Shown one piece after another: positions 1 through 5,746 of a stretch of 6,143 nucleotides of DNA. Positions within the stretch are counted from its first letter, which is position 1. Each line of letters opens with the position of its first letter. Origin of the DNA: an uncultured Eubacteriales bacterium (GTDB lineage Bacteria > Bacillota > Clostridia > UBA1381 > UMGS1253). The position numbers were made by a program, and so were the translations under genes. The stretch spans positions 1 through 6,143 of the forward strand of contig URQR01000126.1 in assembly GCA_900550065.1 (NCBI GenBank). Reading direction: 5' to 3'. The notes under the pieces are model-generated. The model did not search any database. It saw only the letters and a program-made list of their open reading frames with translations, and was not told the DNA's origin.

Positions 1-373
1 AAAAGGCAAAGGTGACGCCGACCGCCAGTGCGTCGATGCTCGTCGCAATTGCGAGCGGTAGCATGGTTTTAAAGCGAAACGAGGCGTCGAGCCGCTCGCT
101 CTCGCCAAACGATTCACGGACCATGTTAAAGCCAATCAAAGCCAGCAGCACAAATGCAATCCAGTGGTCGATATCTGTAATAAGGGATTGGAACTGTGTG
201 CCCAAAAAGTAGCCGATTAGGGGCATCAGCGCCTGAAAGCCGCCGAAGTATAACCCGGCGGTCAGAGCGTGCTTTACTTGCAGTTTTCTGACCGACAGCC
301 CCTTGCAAATGGAAACCGCAAAGGCGTCCATAGACAGCCCCACGGCAATCAGTTAGTGTTCTAAAAGTTTCAT
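1..373 (-). pseudogene. mntP: MntP-type manganese efflux pump, interrupted at codon 7 and cut by the window edge
   Basis: The minus strand starts ATG at 373 after a good ribosome binding site (GGGGG at 381-385, 7 bases before ATG), reads MKLLEH, then hits TAA at 353-355. Beyond the stop the same frame stays open to the edge and is plainly MntP: LIAVGLSMDAFAVSICKGL, then the second half-repeat ATSIDALAVG. Counting through the stop, the conserved Asp fall at 16 and 114, matching Asp16 and Asp117 of the intact paralogue at 2823-3377, so no frameshift is needed; only residue 7 (Phe in the paralogue) became a stop. Members of this family are about 185-residue, six-helix inner-membrane exporters of Mn2+; about 124 codons are visible. 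Restart at GTG 343-341 or ATG 331-329 is possible but would remove much of helix 1. TAA is a normal stop in the other genes here, so recoding is unlikely. Sequencing error is the main alternative. The family call is firm; loss of function is inferred. Confidence 0.85.
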
Positions 374-402
374 TTTGTATCCCCCTTCTGTAGTGAGAGC
401 AC

Positions 403-442
403 AAAAAACGAGCCCTACCCACATCTCTGCGGATAAGTCTCG
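403..442 (-). terminator. Intrinsic terminator of the manganese riboswitch expression platform
   Basis: On the minus strand a 15-base arm (442-428, CGAGACTTATCCGCA) can pair with 423-409 (TGTGGGTAGGGCTCG) around a GAGA loop, with a single A-G mismatch and three G-U pairs, directly followed by six T at 408-403. This is a textbook Rho-independent terminator placed between the riboswitch and the mntP start. Its 5' arm contains CTTAT (437-433), which is also the 3' strand of riboswitch helix P1, so the two structures exclude each other. Confidence 0.85.
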
Positions 443-520
443 TCATTTCAAACAAAGCCAGGAAATATGCTTCCAGTATGTTGACTTCGTCACGCTGCCG
501 CGCCGACTACTCCCTTATTC
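430..520 (-). promoter_or_regulatory. yybP-ykoY family manganese riboswitch upstream of mntP
   Basis: The minus-strand leader carries the family's conserved pieces: AAGGGAGTAG (516-507) in the first loop region and ACGAGAC (443-437) in the second, closed by a P1 helix ATAAG (518-514) with CTTAT (437-433). Between them lies the usual variable multi-helix part containing GTCAACATACTGG. Members of this family bind Mn2+ and turn on Mn2+ exporters, including mntP in E. coli and yybP-type genes in Bacillus. Because the P1 3' strand is also the 5' arm of the terminator at 403-442, the expected logic is that Mn2+ stabilises the aptamer, the terminator cannot form, and the exporter is transcribed. The match is from conserved motifs and gene context; a covariance-model score was not computed. 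Confidence 0.9.
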
Positions 521-527
521 TTTTGTA

Positions 528-556
528 ATCTTACTATAAATTGTATTCTGTGTCAA
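528..556 (-). promoter_or_regulatory. Sigma-A promoter of the riboswitch-mntP transcript
   Basis: On the minus strand TTGACA (556-551) is followed after exactly 17 bases by TAAGAT (533-528). The start of transcription would fall near 520-522, just before the riboswitch P1 helix. The promoter sits 27 bases beyond the nahK stop codon; no terminator is seen between them, so some read-through from nahK is possible. Confidence 0.85.
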
Positions 557-583
557 CCTTTTACGATAAATTCTTTCAGAGCG

Positions 584-1693
584 TTATGCGCAGCTGGACG
601 CATTGCGGCTCGATTTAGCAAGACAGTCCTGTGTGATTTGCACCATCTGTGCCTTCTTTTGCTCCATATCCGCAACCAGCTTAAACTGTGTGCGTGCGCG
701 GTCGAGGTTTTGCCCCTCATAGTGTGTTTTAAAGTAGGTATCGCCGTTTAAATAGTCGGTCAGAAAGCGCATCCCGCACTCGAGCGTCAGCAGACGCGCG
801 GAAAACGGCAGGAGCTGTTTTTCCTTTTGCGTTAAAAACGTCGCCGTTTCTTCTAAAAAACCCTTTGTAAACGCCTCGTAGAGCGCCATATCACAATATA
901 CTTTATCAAGGTCCTGTTCGTCCTCGGCGGCAGAGCTTGCGCCGAACCGAATCGAATCCCCAAAATCGTACAGGATTGAGCCGGGCATCACGGTGTCTAA
1001 GTCGATGACGCATATGGGCGCACCCGTTTCATCGTCAAGCATAATATTGTTGAGCTTTGTGTCGTTATGCGTTACGCGCAGGGGCACTTCGGCCGTGCCG
1101 AGCAGGTCTGTAACGACCGCTGTGTCCTCCTTGTGTGCGCGCACAAAGCCCAACTCTGCGCGCACTTGCTTTGCTCTTTGGCATCTGTCCTGCGCAGCAG
1201 CCTCCATCACGGCCTCGTAGCGCGCTGGCGTGTGGTGGAAGGCAGGGATTGTTTCGTACAGCAAGGAAGGGTCAAAATCGGACAACAGGGAAAAAAAGCG
1301 CCCGAAGCCCTTTGCGGCGTTGTAAAATACAGCGGGGGAGGGCTTTTCCGAGTAGGAGCTCGCACGCTCAATAAAAGAATACATACGGAAGTAGTCCCCC
1401 TGCTTCGTTTTATAATACGGCTTTCCGTCGAGCGTATTGATCACGTGCAGGACGGCGCGCGGGTCGTCGCTTCCCTGCGCCCTACGCTTTTTTCTGATAT
1501 GCTCCGTTACGAGCACAATATTGTGCATGACCTGATCGGGATGATGAAACACGTCGCGGTTGATACGCTGTAAAATATAGTTTTCTTTTGCCTGCGCCAA
1601 ATAAGTATCGTTGATGTGCCCGTCGCCATAGGGCGAGATTGCCTGATAGGTATCAAATTGCGCTGCAATTTTGTTTAAGTCGTAGTTTGTCAT
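584..1693 (-). CDS. nahK: N-acetylhexosamine 1-kinase-like sugar kinase (APH/choline-kinase fold)
   Basis: A 369-residue cytoplasmic kinase of the aminoglycoside-phosphotransferase fold. Family members phosphorylate GlcNAc or GalNAc at C1 with ATP, as in the lacto-N-biose/galacto-N-biose pathway, giving sugar 1-phosphates for nucleotide-sugar formation. Visible signatures are the N-terminal PYGDGHINDTY segment (21-31), the catalytic-loop VTHNDTKLNN (207-216, Asp211 likely the base), the metal-binding IDLDTVMPGS (230-239), FGDSIRFGAS (244-253) and LECGMRFLTDYLNGD near the C-terminus. Together these resemble bifidobacterial NahK closely and along the whole length. An in-frame ATG 14 codons upstream (1735) is rejected because the ATG at 1693 has a perfect AAGGAGGT at 7 bases. 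The gene is divergent from an AraC-type regulator at 1870. No lacto-N-biose phosphorylase or uridylyltransferase gene is in the window, so the substrate is inferred; a related sugar or amino-sugar is the alternative. Confidence 0.85.
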   Translation of the reverse strand: MTNYDLNKIAAQFDTYQAISPYGDGHINDTYLAQAKENYILQRINRDVFHHPDQVMHNIVLVTEHIRKKRRAQGSDDPRAVLHVINTLDGKPYYKTKQGDYFRMYSFIERASSYSEKPSPAVFYNAAKGFGRFFSLLSDFDPSLLYETIPAFHHTPARYEAVMEAAAQDRCQRAKQVRAELGFVRAHKEDTAVVTDLLGTAEVPLRVTHNDTKLNNIMLDDETGAPICVIDLDTVMPGSILYDFGDSIRFGASSAAEDEQDLDKVYCDMALYEAFTKGFLEETATFLTQKEKQLLPFSARLLTLECGMRFLTDYLNGDTYFKTHYEGQNLDRARTQFKLVADMEQKKAQMVQITQDCLAKSSRNASSCA

Positions 1694-1700
1694 ACGGATT

Positions 1701-1708
1701 ACCTCCTT
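1701..1708 (-). promoter_or_regulatory. Ribosome binding site that fixes the nahK start
   Basis: AAGGAGGT on the minus strand, 7 bases before the ATG at 1693. It lies inside the longer frame that begins at 1735 and therefore argues strongly for the shorter, 369-residue protein. Confidence 0.9.
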
Positions 1709-1716
1709 TTCTACCC

Positions 1717-1805
1717 TTATCATAACACGGAACAAAGAAAAAATATTTAACTATTCGGACAGCGTTTTTGTCTTTTTAGTTGTTTTGCGCGTTCGGTTAT
1801 GATAA
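1717..1805. repeat. Perfect 10-base inverted repeat in the nahK/araC divergent promoter region
   Basis: TTATCATAAC at 1717-1726 and its exact reverse complement GTTATGATAA at 1796-1805 are separated by 69 bases. Read toward each gene, both arms contain the sigma-A -10-like hexamer TATGAT, at 1724-1719 for nahK and 1798-1803 for the regulator. They may be paired -10 boxes, regulator half-sites, or both. For nahK no good -35 hexamer lies 16-18 bases upstream, as is common for promoters that need an activator. Confidence 0.55.
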
Positions 1806-1808
1806 AAT
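1780..1808 (+). promoter_or_regulatory. Candidate promoter of the AraC-family regulator gene
   Basis: TTGTTT (1780-1785) and TAAAAT (1803-1808) are 17 bases apart, about 60 bases before the regulator's start codon. The -10 is good and the -35 is weak (first three bases only). The overlapping TATGAT at 1798-1803 is an alternative -10. Confidence 0.4.
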
Positions 1809-1869
1809 ATAGGAAAAACAATTATAGCGGATTTCAAAAGTAATATAACAGCAGATAGGAGGCAAACAA

Positions 1870-2757
1870 ATGGAGTATCAGGCGACGGAACTCAAGGAAG
1901 TGTTCCGTGTGAAGAAAATTGTAACGGTACATTATTTTGAATATACGAAAGACTTTGCTTTCGACGGCGAGGCGCACGATTTTTGGGAATTTGTCTACGT
2001 AGATCGCGGTGTGATTGACATTCGCGCCGACGAGCGGCGCTACCGCCTAAAGCAGGGAGAGATGACGTTTCATAAGCCGGGAGAGTTTCATGCCCTGTAT
2101 GCTGACGGCAGCGTTGCGCCGAATCTTGTAATTGTATCGTTTCTCTGCCGCAGTAAGGCGGCGCGTTTTTTCAGCGACCGGATTTTTAAAATTAACGGTG
2201 AGCAAAAGGAATATCTCTCTACCATTGTGAAGGAAGCGGGTAAGGCGTTTGACTCCCCGCTTGCCGATCCAAACTTGAAGCTGCTGTCGCGGCGAACGGA
2301 CGCGGTCTTCGGCGCGGAGCAGATGATTCGGTTGTCGCTCGAGGCGCTTTTGATTTCCCTTTACCGCGGTTATTTTATACGGCCCGAGGCACAGCGTCCG
2401 CTGTCTGTGCTGACGGAGCGGCTGGATAGTAATATTGTGGAAGCTTTGGTCGAATTTATGGAGGAAAATATTGACCGAAATTTGGAATTTTACGATTTTG
2501 TCAGGCTGGCTAACATCAGTCCCACACGGCTAAAGACCGTTTTTAAAAATAAAACAGGCATGGGGGTCGTACAGTATTTCAGAAAGATGAAAATTACGCG
2601 AGCAAAGCTGTTTATCCGTGAAAACGACTATAATTTTACACAGATTGCACTTCTGCTCGGCTACGACTCGATTCATAGCTTCTCGCGCCAGTTTAAGGCG
2701 GTCGAGGGGATGTCGCCGCGTGAATACGCAAAGTCTGTCAAGCTAAATTTATCGTAA
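1870..2757 (+). CDS. AraC-family transcriptional regulator with N-terminal cupin sensor
   Basis: A 295-residue one-component regulator. Residues about 15-105 look like an AraC-type cupin sensor domain, with HDFWEFVYVDRG and the later KQGEMTFHKPGEFHAL strand pattern typical of sugar-sensing members. Residues about 195-288 form the double helix-turn-helix DNA-binding domain: the first helix pair ends NISPTRLKTVFKNKTG, and the second reads FTQIALLLGYDSIHSFSRQFKAVEGMSPREY, very close to the family consensus. The start follows TAGGAGG (1856-1862) with 7 bases spacing. It is divergently placed from the nahK-like kinase with a 176-base gap carrying an inverted repeat, the standard arrangement for a regulator and its target, so control of nahK by an amino-sugar-related signal is inferred. 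Only 65 bases and no terminator separate it from the mntP paralogue downstream, which may be co-transcribed. The family is sure; ligand and targets are not visible. Confidence 0.9.
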   Translation: MEYQATELKEVFRVKKIVTVHYFEYTKDFAFDGEAHDFWEFVYVDRGVIDIRADERRYRLKQGEMTFHKPGEFHALYADGSVAPNLVIVSFLCRSKAARFFSDRIFKINGEQKEYLSTIVKEAGKAFDSPLADPNLKLLSRRTDAVFGAEQMIRLSLEALLISLYRGYFIRPEAQRPLSVLTERLDSNIVEALVEFMEENIDRNLEFYDFVRLANISPTRLKTVFKNKTGMGVVQYFRKMKITRAKLFIRENDYNFTQIALLLGYDSIHSFSRQFKAVEGMSPREYAKSVKLNLS

Positions 2758-2779
2758 AGATTGCTAAAACGGATTGCCC

Positions 2780-2828
2780 CTTCATACATATATAGTAGAA
2801 AACAGGGACGGACGGTGTATGTATGGGG
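2780..2828 (+). promoter_or_regulatory. Stem able to mask the start codon of the second mntP
   Basis: CATACATA (2783-2790) and TATGTATG (2818-2825) are perfect complements. With G-U pairs the helix can grow to 14 pairs (2780-2793 with 2815-2828). The right arm includes the ATG of the gene at 2823, and the 21-base loop holds the only purine-rich ribosome binding candidates (GGGACGGACG). If transcribed from further upstream, for example from the regulator's promoter, this leader could hold the start closed. There is no yybP-ykoY motif here. The stem is seen; a regulatory role is inferred. Confidence 0.4.
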
Positions 2829-3377
2829 CTGTTTGAGATTTTTTTAATTGGTGTGGGGCTTAGCATGGACGCGGTGGCGGTCTCTATGACAAATGGAATG
2901 GTGTATCAGTGTGTCAGCACAAAAAAACTTTTGGCAATGCCGCTCTTTTTTGGCTTGTTTCAAGCGCTTATGCCGCTCTTAGGCTTTTTTGCCGGCAGCT
3001 TTTTCGCCTTTTTTATCCGGAAGTATTCCGGCATTGTTATTTTGGCGATCTTGGGTATGATAGGGGTGAAGATGGTAAAGGACGGTTTTTGCCATAACGC
3101 AGAGGAACGCTGTATTACAAAGGTTTTTACGTACAAAATCCTTTTTTTGCAGGCGGTCGCAACGAGCATCGATGCGTTTGCGGTCGGTGTGGGCTTTGCC
3201 GCGCGCGGGACGGACATTTTGTTCGCTGTCGGCGTGATTGGCCTTATTACGCTGCTGTTGAGCTTTCTCGCTATATTGATTGGCAAACGGTTCGGTGATT
3301 TGCTCGGCGCGAAGGCGGAAATTGTTGGAGGGATTATTTTAATCGCCATAGGGATTAAGGCAGTGTTACCGTTATAA
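2823..3377 (+). CDS. mntP: MntP-family manganese efflux pump, intact second copy
   Basis: A 184-residue integral membrane protein with six predicted helices and the two half-repeats of the MntP family. GLSMDAVAVS (12-21) in helix 1 and ATSIDAFAVGVGFA (113-126) in helix 4 hold the conserved Asp16 and Asp117 needed for Mn2+ transport in this family. Length is normal and the frame is clean, unlike the broken copy at the left edge. It differs from that copy in helix 1 (SMTNGM in place of SICKGL), and the loop between helices 3 and 4 carries Cys90-His91 and Cys97. The ribosome binding site is weak (GGGA/GGACGG in the preceding 20 bases), and the start codon can be drawn into a stem. No riboswitch or clear promoter of its own is seen, so it may be read through from the araC-type gene. 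Mn2+ export is the likely role; another divalent metal cannot be excluded. Confidence 0.88.
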   Translation: MGLFEIFLIGVGLSMDAVAVSMTNGMVYQCVSTKKLLAMPLFFGLFQALMPLLGFFAGSFFAFFIRKYSGIVILAILGMIGVKMVKDGFCHNAEERCITKVFTYKILFLQAVATSIDAFAVGVGFAARGTDILFAVGVIGLITLLLSFLAILIGKRFGDLLGAKAEIVGGIILIAIGIKAVLPL

Positions 3378-3420
3378 TTTGCAACGGAATAACGAAAGAA
3401 AAAGCGAAATGGGGGATATG

Positions 3421-3945
3421 ATGTTACTTAAGCACTCAGATTTTATCATACGCGATGCTGTTGATACGGATGCACAAACTTTGTGTGCTTGGTGGAATGA
3501 CGGCGATATCATGGCGCATGCGGGTTTTCCAAAAGGCTTAAACACGTCGCCGGAACACATCCGGGCCGAATTGAAAGGCGATTCAGACGAATCGGGGAGG
3601 AGGCTGATTATTGAGAAAGAAGGACGGCCAATTGGTGAAATGAATTATAAGAATAAGGGAAACAATATCGCTGAAATTGGAATTAAAATTTGTGATTTTT
3701 CTATACAGAATAATGGAAGTGGAAAGGTTTTACTCAGTATGCTGATTCGAACATTGTTTTCATGTGGCTATCATACGATTACTTTGGATACGAATTTAGA
3801 CAATACAAGGGCACAACACGTATATGAGAGACTCGGCTTTCGCAAAATACGTGTCAATATTGATTCGTGGACAGATCAATTGGGGAAAAAACAATCCTCA
3901 GTCGATTACGAATTGACGGAACATGATTTTATTAGTTTTGTTTAA
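3421..3945 (+). CDS. GNAT-family N-acetyltransferase
   Basis: A 174-residue acetyltransferase of the RimJ/RimL-like GNAT group, expected to move an acetyl group from acetyl-CoA to an amine on a protein or small molecule. The fold starts with FIIRDAVDTDAQTLCAWWNDGD. The central strand and acetyl-CoA loop lie around AEIGIKICDFSIQNNGSGKVLL (the NNGSGK turn replaces the usual Q/R-x-x-G-x-G/A), and the C-terminal part has NTRAQHVYERLGFRKI, the standard N-x-x-A-x-x-x-Y-x-x-x-G-F motif. ATG at 3421 is chosen because GGGGG (3411-3415) lies 5 bases upstream; ATG at 3409 or 3418 in the same frame is possible and changes only the first few residues. It begins 43 bases after mntP. Its base composition is clearly more AT-rich than its neighbours, hinting at separate ancestry. 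The substrate cannot be told. Confidence 0.85.
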   Translation: MLLKHSDFIIRDAVDTDAQTLCAWWNDGDIMAHAGFPKGLNTSPEHIRAELKGDSDESGRRLIIEKEGRPIGEMNYKNKGNNIAEIGIKICDFSIQNNGSGKVLLSMLIRTLFSCGYHTITLDTNLDNTRAQHVYERLGFRKIRVNIDSWTDQLGKKQSSVDYELTEHDFISFV

Positions 3946-4014
3946 CAGCTAATTACCGCCCTGTATAAAAATAACGCAGAAATTATAAAATAGAGTTAAA
4001 ATAGCAAAAAACAG

Positions 4015-4043
4015 TTGACAGGACAGAGAAAATGCAGTATACT
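4015..4043 (+). promoter_or_regulatory. Strong sigma-A promoter of cysK
   Basis: Consensus TTGACA (4015-4020), 17-base spacer and TATACT (4038-4043). The roughly 35 bases upstream are A/T-rich runs that resemble an UP element. Transcription should begin near 4050, giving a leader of about 60 bases. The leader holds no T-box or other riboswitch that I recognise. Confidence 0.85.
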
Positions 4044-4071
4044 ATCAGCAACATATAAATCATAGTATACT
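4036..4071. promoter_or_regulatory. Candidate operator dyad over the cysK promoter
   Basis: AGTATACTAT (4036-4045) and ATAGTATACT (4062-4071) form a perfect 10-base inverted repeat with a 16-base spacer. The left arm covers the -10 box and the right arm lies at about +12 to +21, a position suited to repression. Each arm itself contains the palindrome AGTATACT. Because the left arm is upstream of the expected RNA start, this is more likely a DNA site than an RNA hairpin. In Firmicutes cysK is commonly repressed by the Rrf2-type regulator CymR, which is a reasonable but unproven candidate. Confidence 0.55.
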
Positions 4072-4109
4072 TATAGGATTATAGGGATAAAGAGCGAGGA
4101 GGAAAAAGT

Positions 4110-5039
4110 ATGGCAAACGTTTTTAAAAGTGTAACGGAATTAATCGGGAAAACACCGCTTCTGGAGCTGGAAAACTTTCGTACGGCAAACGGTGCGGACG
4201 CGAAGATTGTCGCAAAGTTAGAGTATTTCAACCCGGCGGGCAGCGTAAAGGACCGGATTGCGCTGGCGATGATTGTCGACGCAGAGCAGCGCGGCGCACT
4301 AAAAGAGGGCGCGGTCATCATTGAGCCGACGAGCGGCAACACGGGCATTGGCCTTGCGAGTGTGGCGGCGGCGCGCGGCTACCGCGTGATTTTGACCATG
4401 CCGGAAACGATGAGTGTTGAGCGGCGGAATTTGCTAAAGGCGTACGGTGCGGAGCTCGTGCTCACAGACGGCAAGCTGGGGATGAAGGGCGCGATTGCAA
4501 AAGCGCAGGAGCTCGCGGCACAGATGGAGGGCGCGTTTATTCCGGGACAGTTTGAAAACCCGGCGAATCCGAAGGCACATATCGAAACGACTGGACCGGA
4601 AATCTGGTCGGATACGGACGGACAGGTTGATATTTTTGTTGCAGGCATTGGAACCGGCGGCACGCTGACCGGCGTTGGGACATATTTAAAAAGTAAAAAC
4701 CCAGCAATTCAGATTGTGGGCGTAGAGCCGAAGAATTCGCCTGTACTGACCGAGGGAAAAGCCGGCCCGCACGGCCTGCAGGGAATCGGCGCGGGATTTG
4801 TGCCCGATGTACTCGATACGAAAATTTACGACGAGGTGATCCCGGTACAGGAGGAGGACGCATACAGCGCTGCGCGGCAAATTGCTGCAAAAGAGGGGAT
4901 TTTGGTCGGGATATCCTCCGGCGCGGCGGCGCACGCGGCGCTGGAGCTGGCGAAACGGCCGGAAAACGTAGGTAAGACGATTGTTGTGCTGCTGCCTGAT
5001 ACGGGCGACCGGTATTTATCGACACCTCTATTCGGATAA
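4110..5039 (+). CDS. cysK: Cysteine synthase A (O-acetylserine sulfhydrylase)
   Basis: A 309-residue cytoplasmic PLP enzyme that joins O-acetyl-L-serine and sulfide to give L-cysteine and acetate, the last step of cysteine synthesis. The full family signature is present: NPAGSVKDR (41-49) with Lys47 as the PLP-binding lysine, the substrate loop TSGNTGIG (74-81), the phosphate-binding GTGGT (181-185), GIGAGFVP (225-232) and SSGAA (269-273), ending with PDTGDRYLSTPLFG. Length is typical. The ATG at 4110 follows AGGAGG (4097-4102) by 7 bases. It is driven by a consensus promoter overlapped by a dyad, fitting sulfur-dependent repression. The next gene begins 26 bases after its stop and is probably co-transcribed. 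Specificity for O-acetylserine rather than O-phosphoserine or a cystathionine beta-synthase role is inferred from overall similarity. Confidence 0.95.
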   Translation: MANVFKSVTELIGKTPLLELENFRTANGADAKIVAKLEYFNPAGSVKDRIALAMIVDAEQRGALKEGAVIIEPTSGNTGIGLASVAAARGYRVILTMPETMSVERRNLLKAYGAELVLTDGKLGMKGAIAKAQELAAQMEGAFIPGQFENPANPKAHIETTGPEIWSDTDGQVDIFVAGIGTGGTLTGVGTYLKSKNPAIQIVGVEPKNSPVLTEGKAGPHGLQGIGAGFVPDVLDTKIYDEVIPVQEEDAYSAARQIAAKEGILVGISSGAAAHAALELAKRPENVGKTIVVLLPDTGDRYLSTPLFG

Positions 5040-5052
5040 TATTACGAAAGAT

Positions 5053-5057
5053 GAGGG
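5053..5057 (+). promoter_or_regulatory. Ribosome binding site that favours the inner start of the nucleotidyltransferase
   Basis: AGGGA lies 8 bases before the ATG at 5066. The earlier in-frame ATG at 5051 has only GAAAG directly abutting it, so the shorter 220-residue form is preferred. Confidence 0.55.
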
Positions 5058-5065
5058 AAGGGGTT

Positions 5066-5728
5066 ATGGTAAAGATTGAAGAATGGGTCAGCCGCCTGCG
5101 GGCGGAGCTGCTCACCGCGTTTGGCGAAAGGCTGGTTTATCTCGGCTTACAGGGCAGCTACCGCCGCGGTGAAGCGGACGATGCAAGCGATATTGATATT
5201 ATGGTTGTGCTCGACACGGTGTGCGCAGCGGATTTGGAACAATACCGCGGCATCATCGGCCGGATGGAAGAAGCGGAAAATGCGTGCGGCTTTATTGGCG
5301 GACGGGCGGAGTTGCTGCACTGGCCGAAGCACGAATTGTTTTTGCTTGTGCATGAGACACTGGACTGCTACGGTTGTTTAAAGGATCTAATACCGGACTA
5401 TAGCCGGGAGGATATCGTGGATTTTGTACGGATTAATACGGCGAATTTGTACCACGCGCTCTGCCACGGGTATCTATATGGCGACTGCCTTGCGTCTCAC
5501 CTAAAAGGCTGTTATAAGGCGGTGTTTTATATCTTGCAAAACTTGCACTACTTACAGACCGGTGTATTTATTGCCACGAAGCGCGGTCTGCTCGATACGC
5601 TGTGCGGCGACGATTACGCTGTGCTGAATACGGCGGTGCGGCTGCGGGCAGGGGAACAAGCCAAACCACAGGAAAGCTTTGCGCTTCTGCTGCGATGGTG
5701 CCAGACGGTTTTGTGCCAATGTGCGTAA
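5066..5728 (+). CDS. Stand-alone nucleotidyltransferase-domain protein of unknown substrate
   Basis: A 220-residue soluble protein with a DNA polymerase beta-type nucleotidyltransferase domain at the N-terminus: GLQGSYRRGEADDASDIDIMVVL (27-49) holds the GS-x-x-RG turn and the paired metal-binding Asp42 and Asp44. The rest is mainly helical (about 110-215), with EDIVDFVRINTANLYHALCHGYLYGD and CYKAVFYILQNLHYLQTGVFIATKR, resembling the helical tail of kanamycin-nucleotidyltransferase-like and MNT/HEPN-like proteins. Members transfer a nucleotide to a small molecule, RNA or protein. I recognise this as a family seen in Clostridia without a known function. It sits 26 bases after cysK, shares its direction and ends at a terminator, so the two form a likely operon. 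ATG at 5051 would add five residues. No partner HEPN toxin gene is next to it, so a toxin-antitoxin role is not supported. Confidence 0.82.
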   Translation: MVKIEEWVSRLRAELLTAFGERLVYLGLQGSYRRGEADDASDIDIMVVLDTVCAADLEQYRGIIGRMEEAENACGFIGGRAELLHWPKHELFLLVHETLDCYGCLKDLIPDYSREDIVDFVRINTANLYHALCHGYLYGDCLASHLKGCYKAVFYILQNLHYLQTGVFIATKRGLLDTLCGDDYAVLNTAVRLRAGEQAKPQESFALLLRWCQTVLCQCA

Positions 5729-5746
5729 GCAACAGGCGAGATGTGT

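Noticed and set aside
353..355. Stop-codon recoding of TAA in mntP
   Set aside because: TAA ends several clearly intact genes in the window (the regulator, the second mntP, GNAT, cysK), and no recoding signal is recognisable after this stop.
126..455. A 109-residue open frame on the minus strand crossing the riboswitch
   Set aside because: It runs through the structured leader and overlaps the mntP frame out of phase; the protein looks random and rich in Arg, with no domain. It is a shadow of mntP.
1067..1573. A 168-residue plus-strand frame inside nahK
   Set aside because: It is antisense to the well-supported kinase, has no good ribosome binding site and no recognisable domain.
2758..2822. 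Possible second manganese riboswitch before the intact mntP
   Set aside because: The gap is only 65 bases and lacks both the GGGAGTAG and ACGAGAC motifs.
4537..5115. A 192-residue minus-strand frame opposite cysK
   Set aside because: It is rich in Ser, Pro and Arg as expected for the complement of a GC-rich coding sequence, and cysK explains the region fully.
5066..5728. Possible MNT/HEPN toxin-antitoxin system
   Set aside because: Only the nucleotidyltransferase side is visible; there is no adjacent small HEPN gene, and its partner in the operon is cysK.
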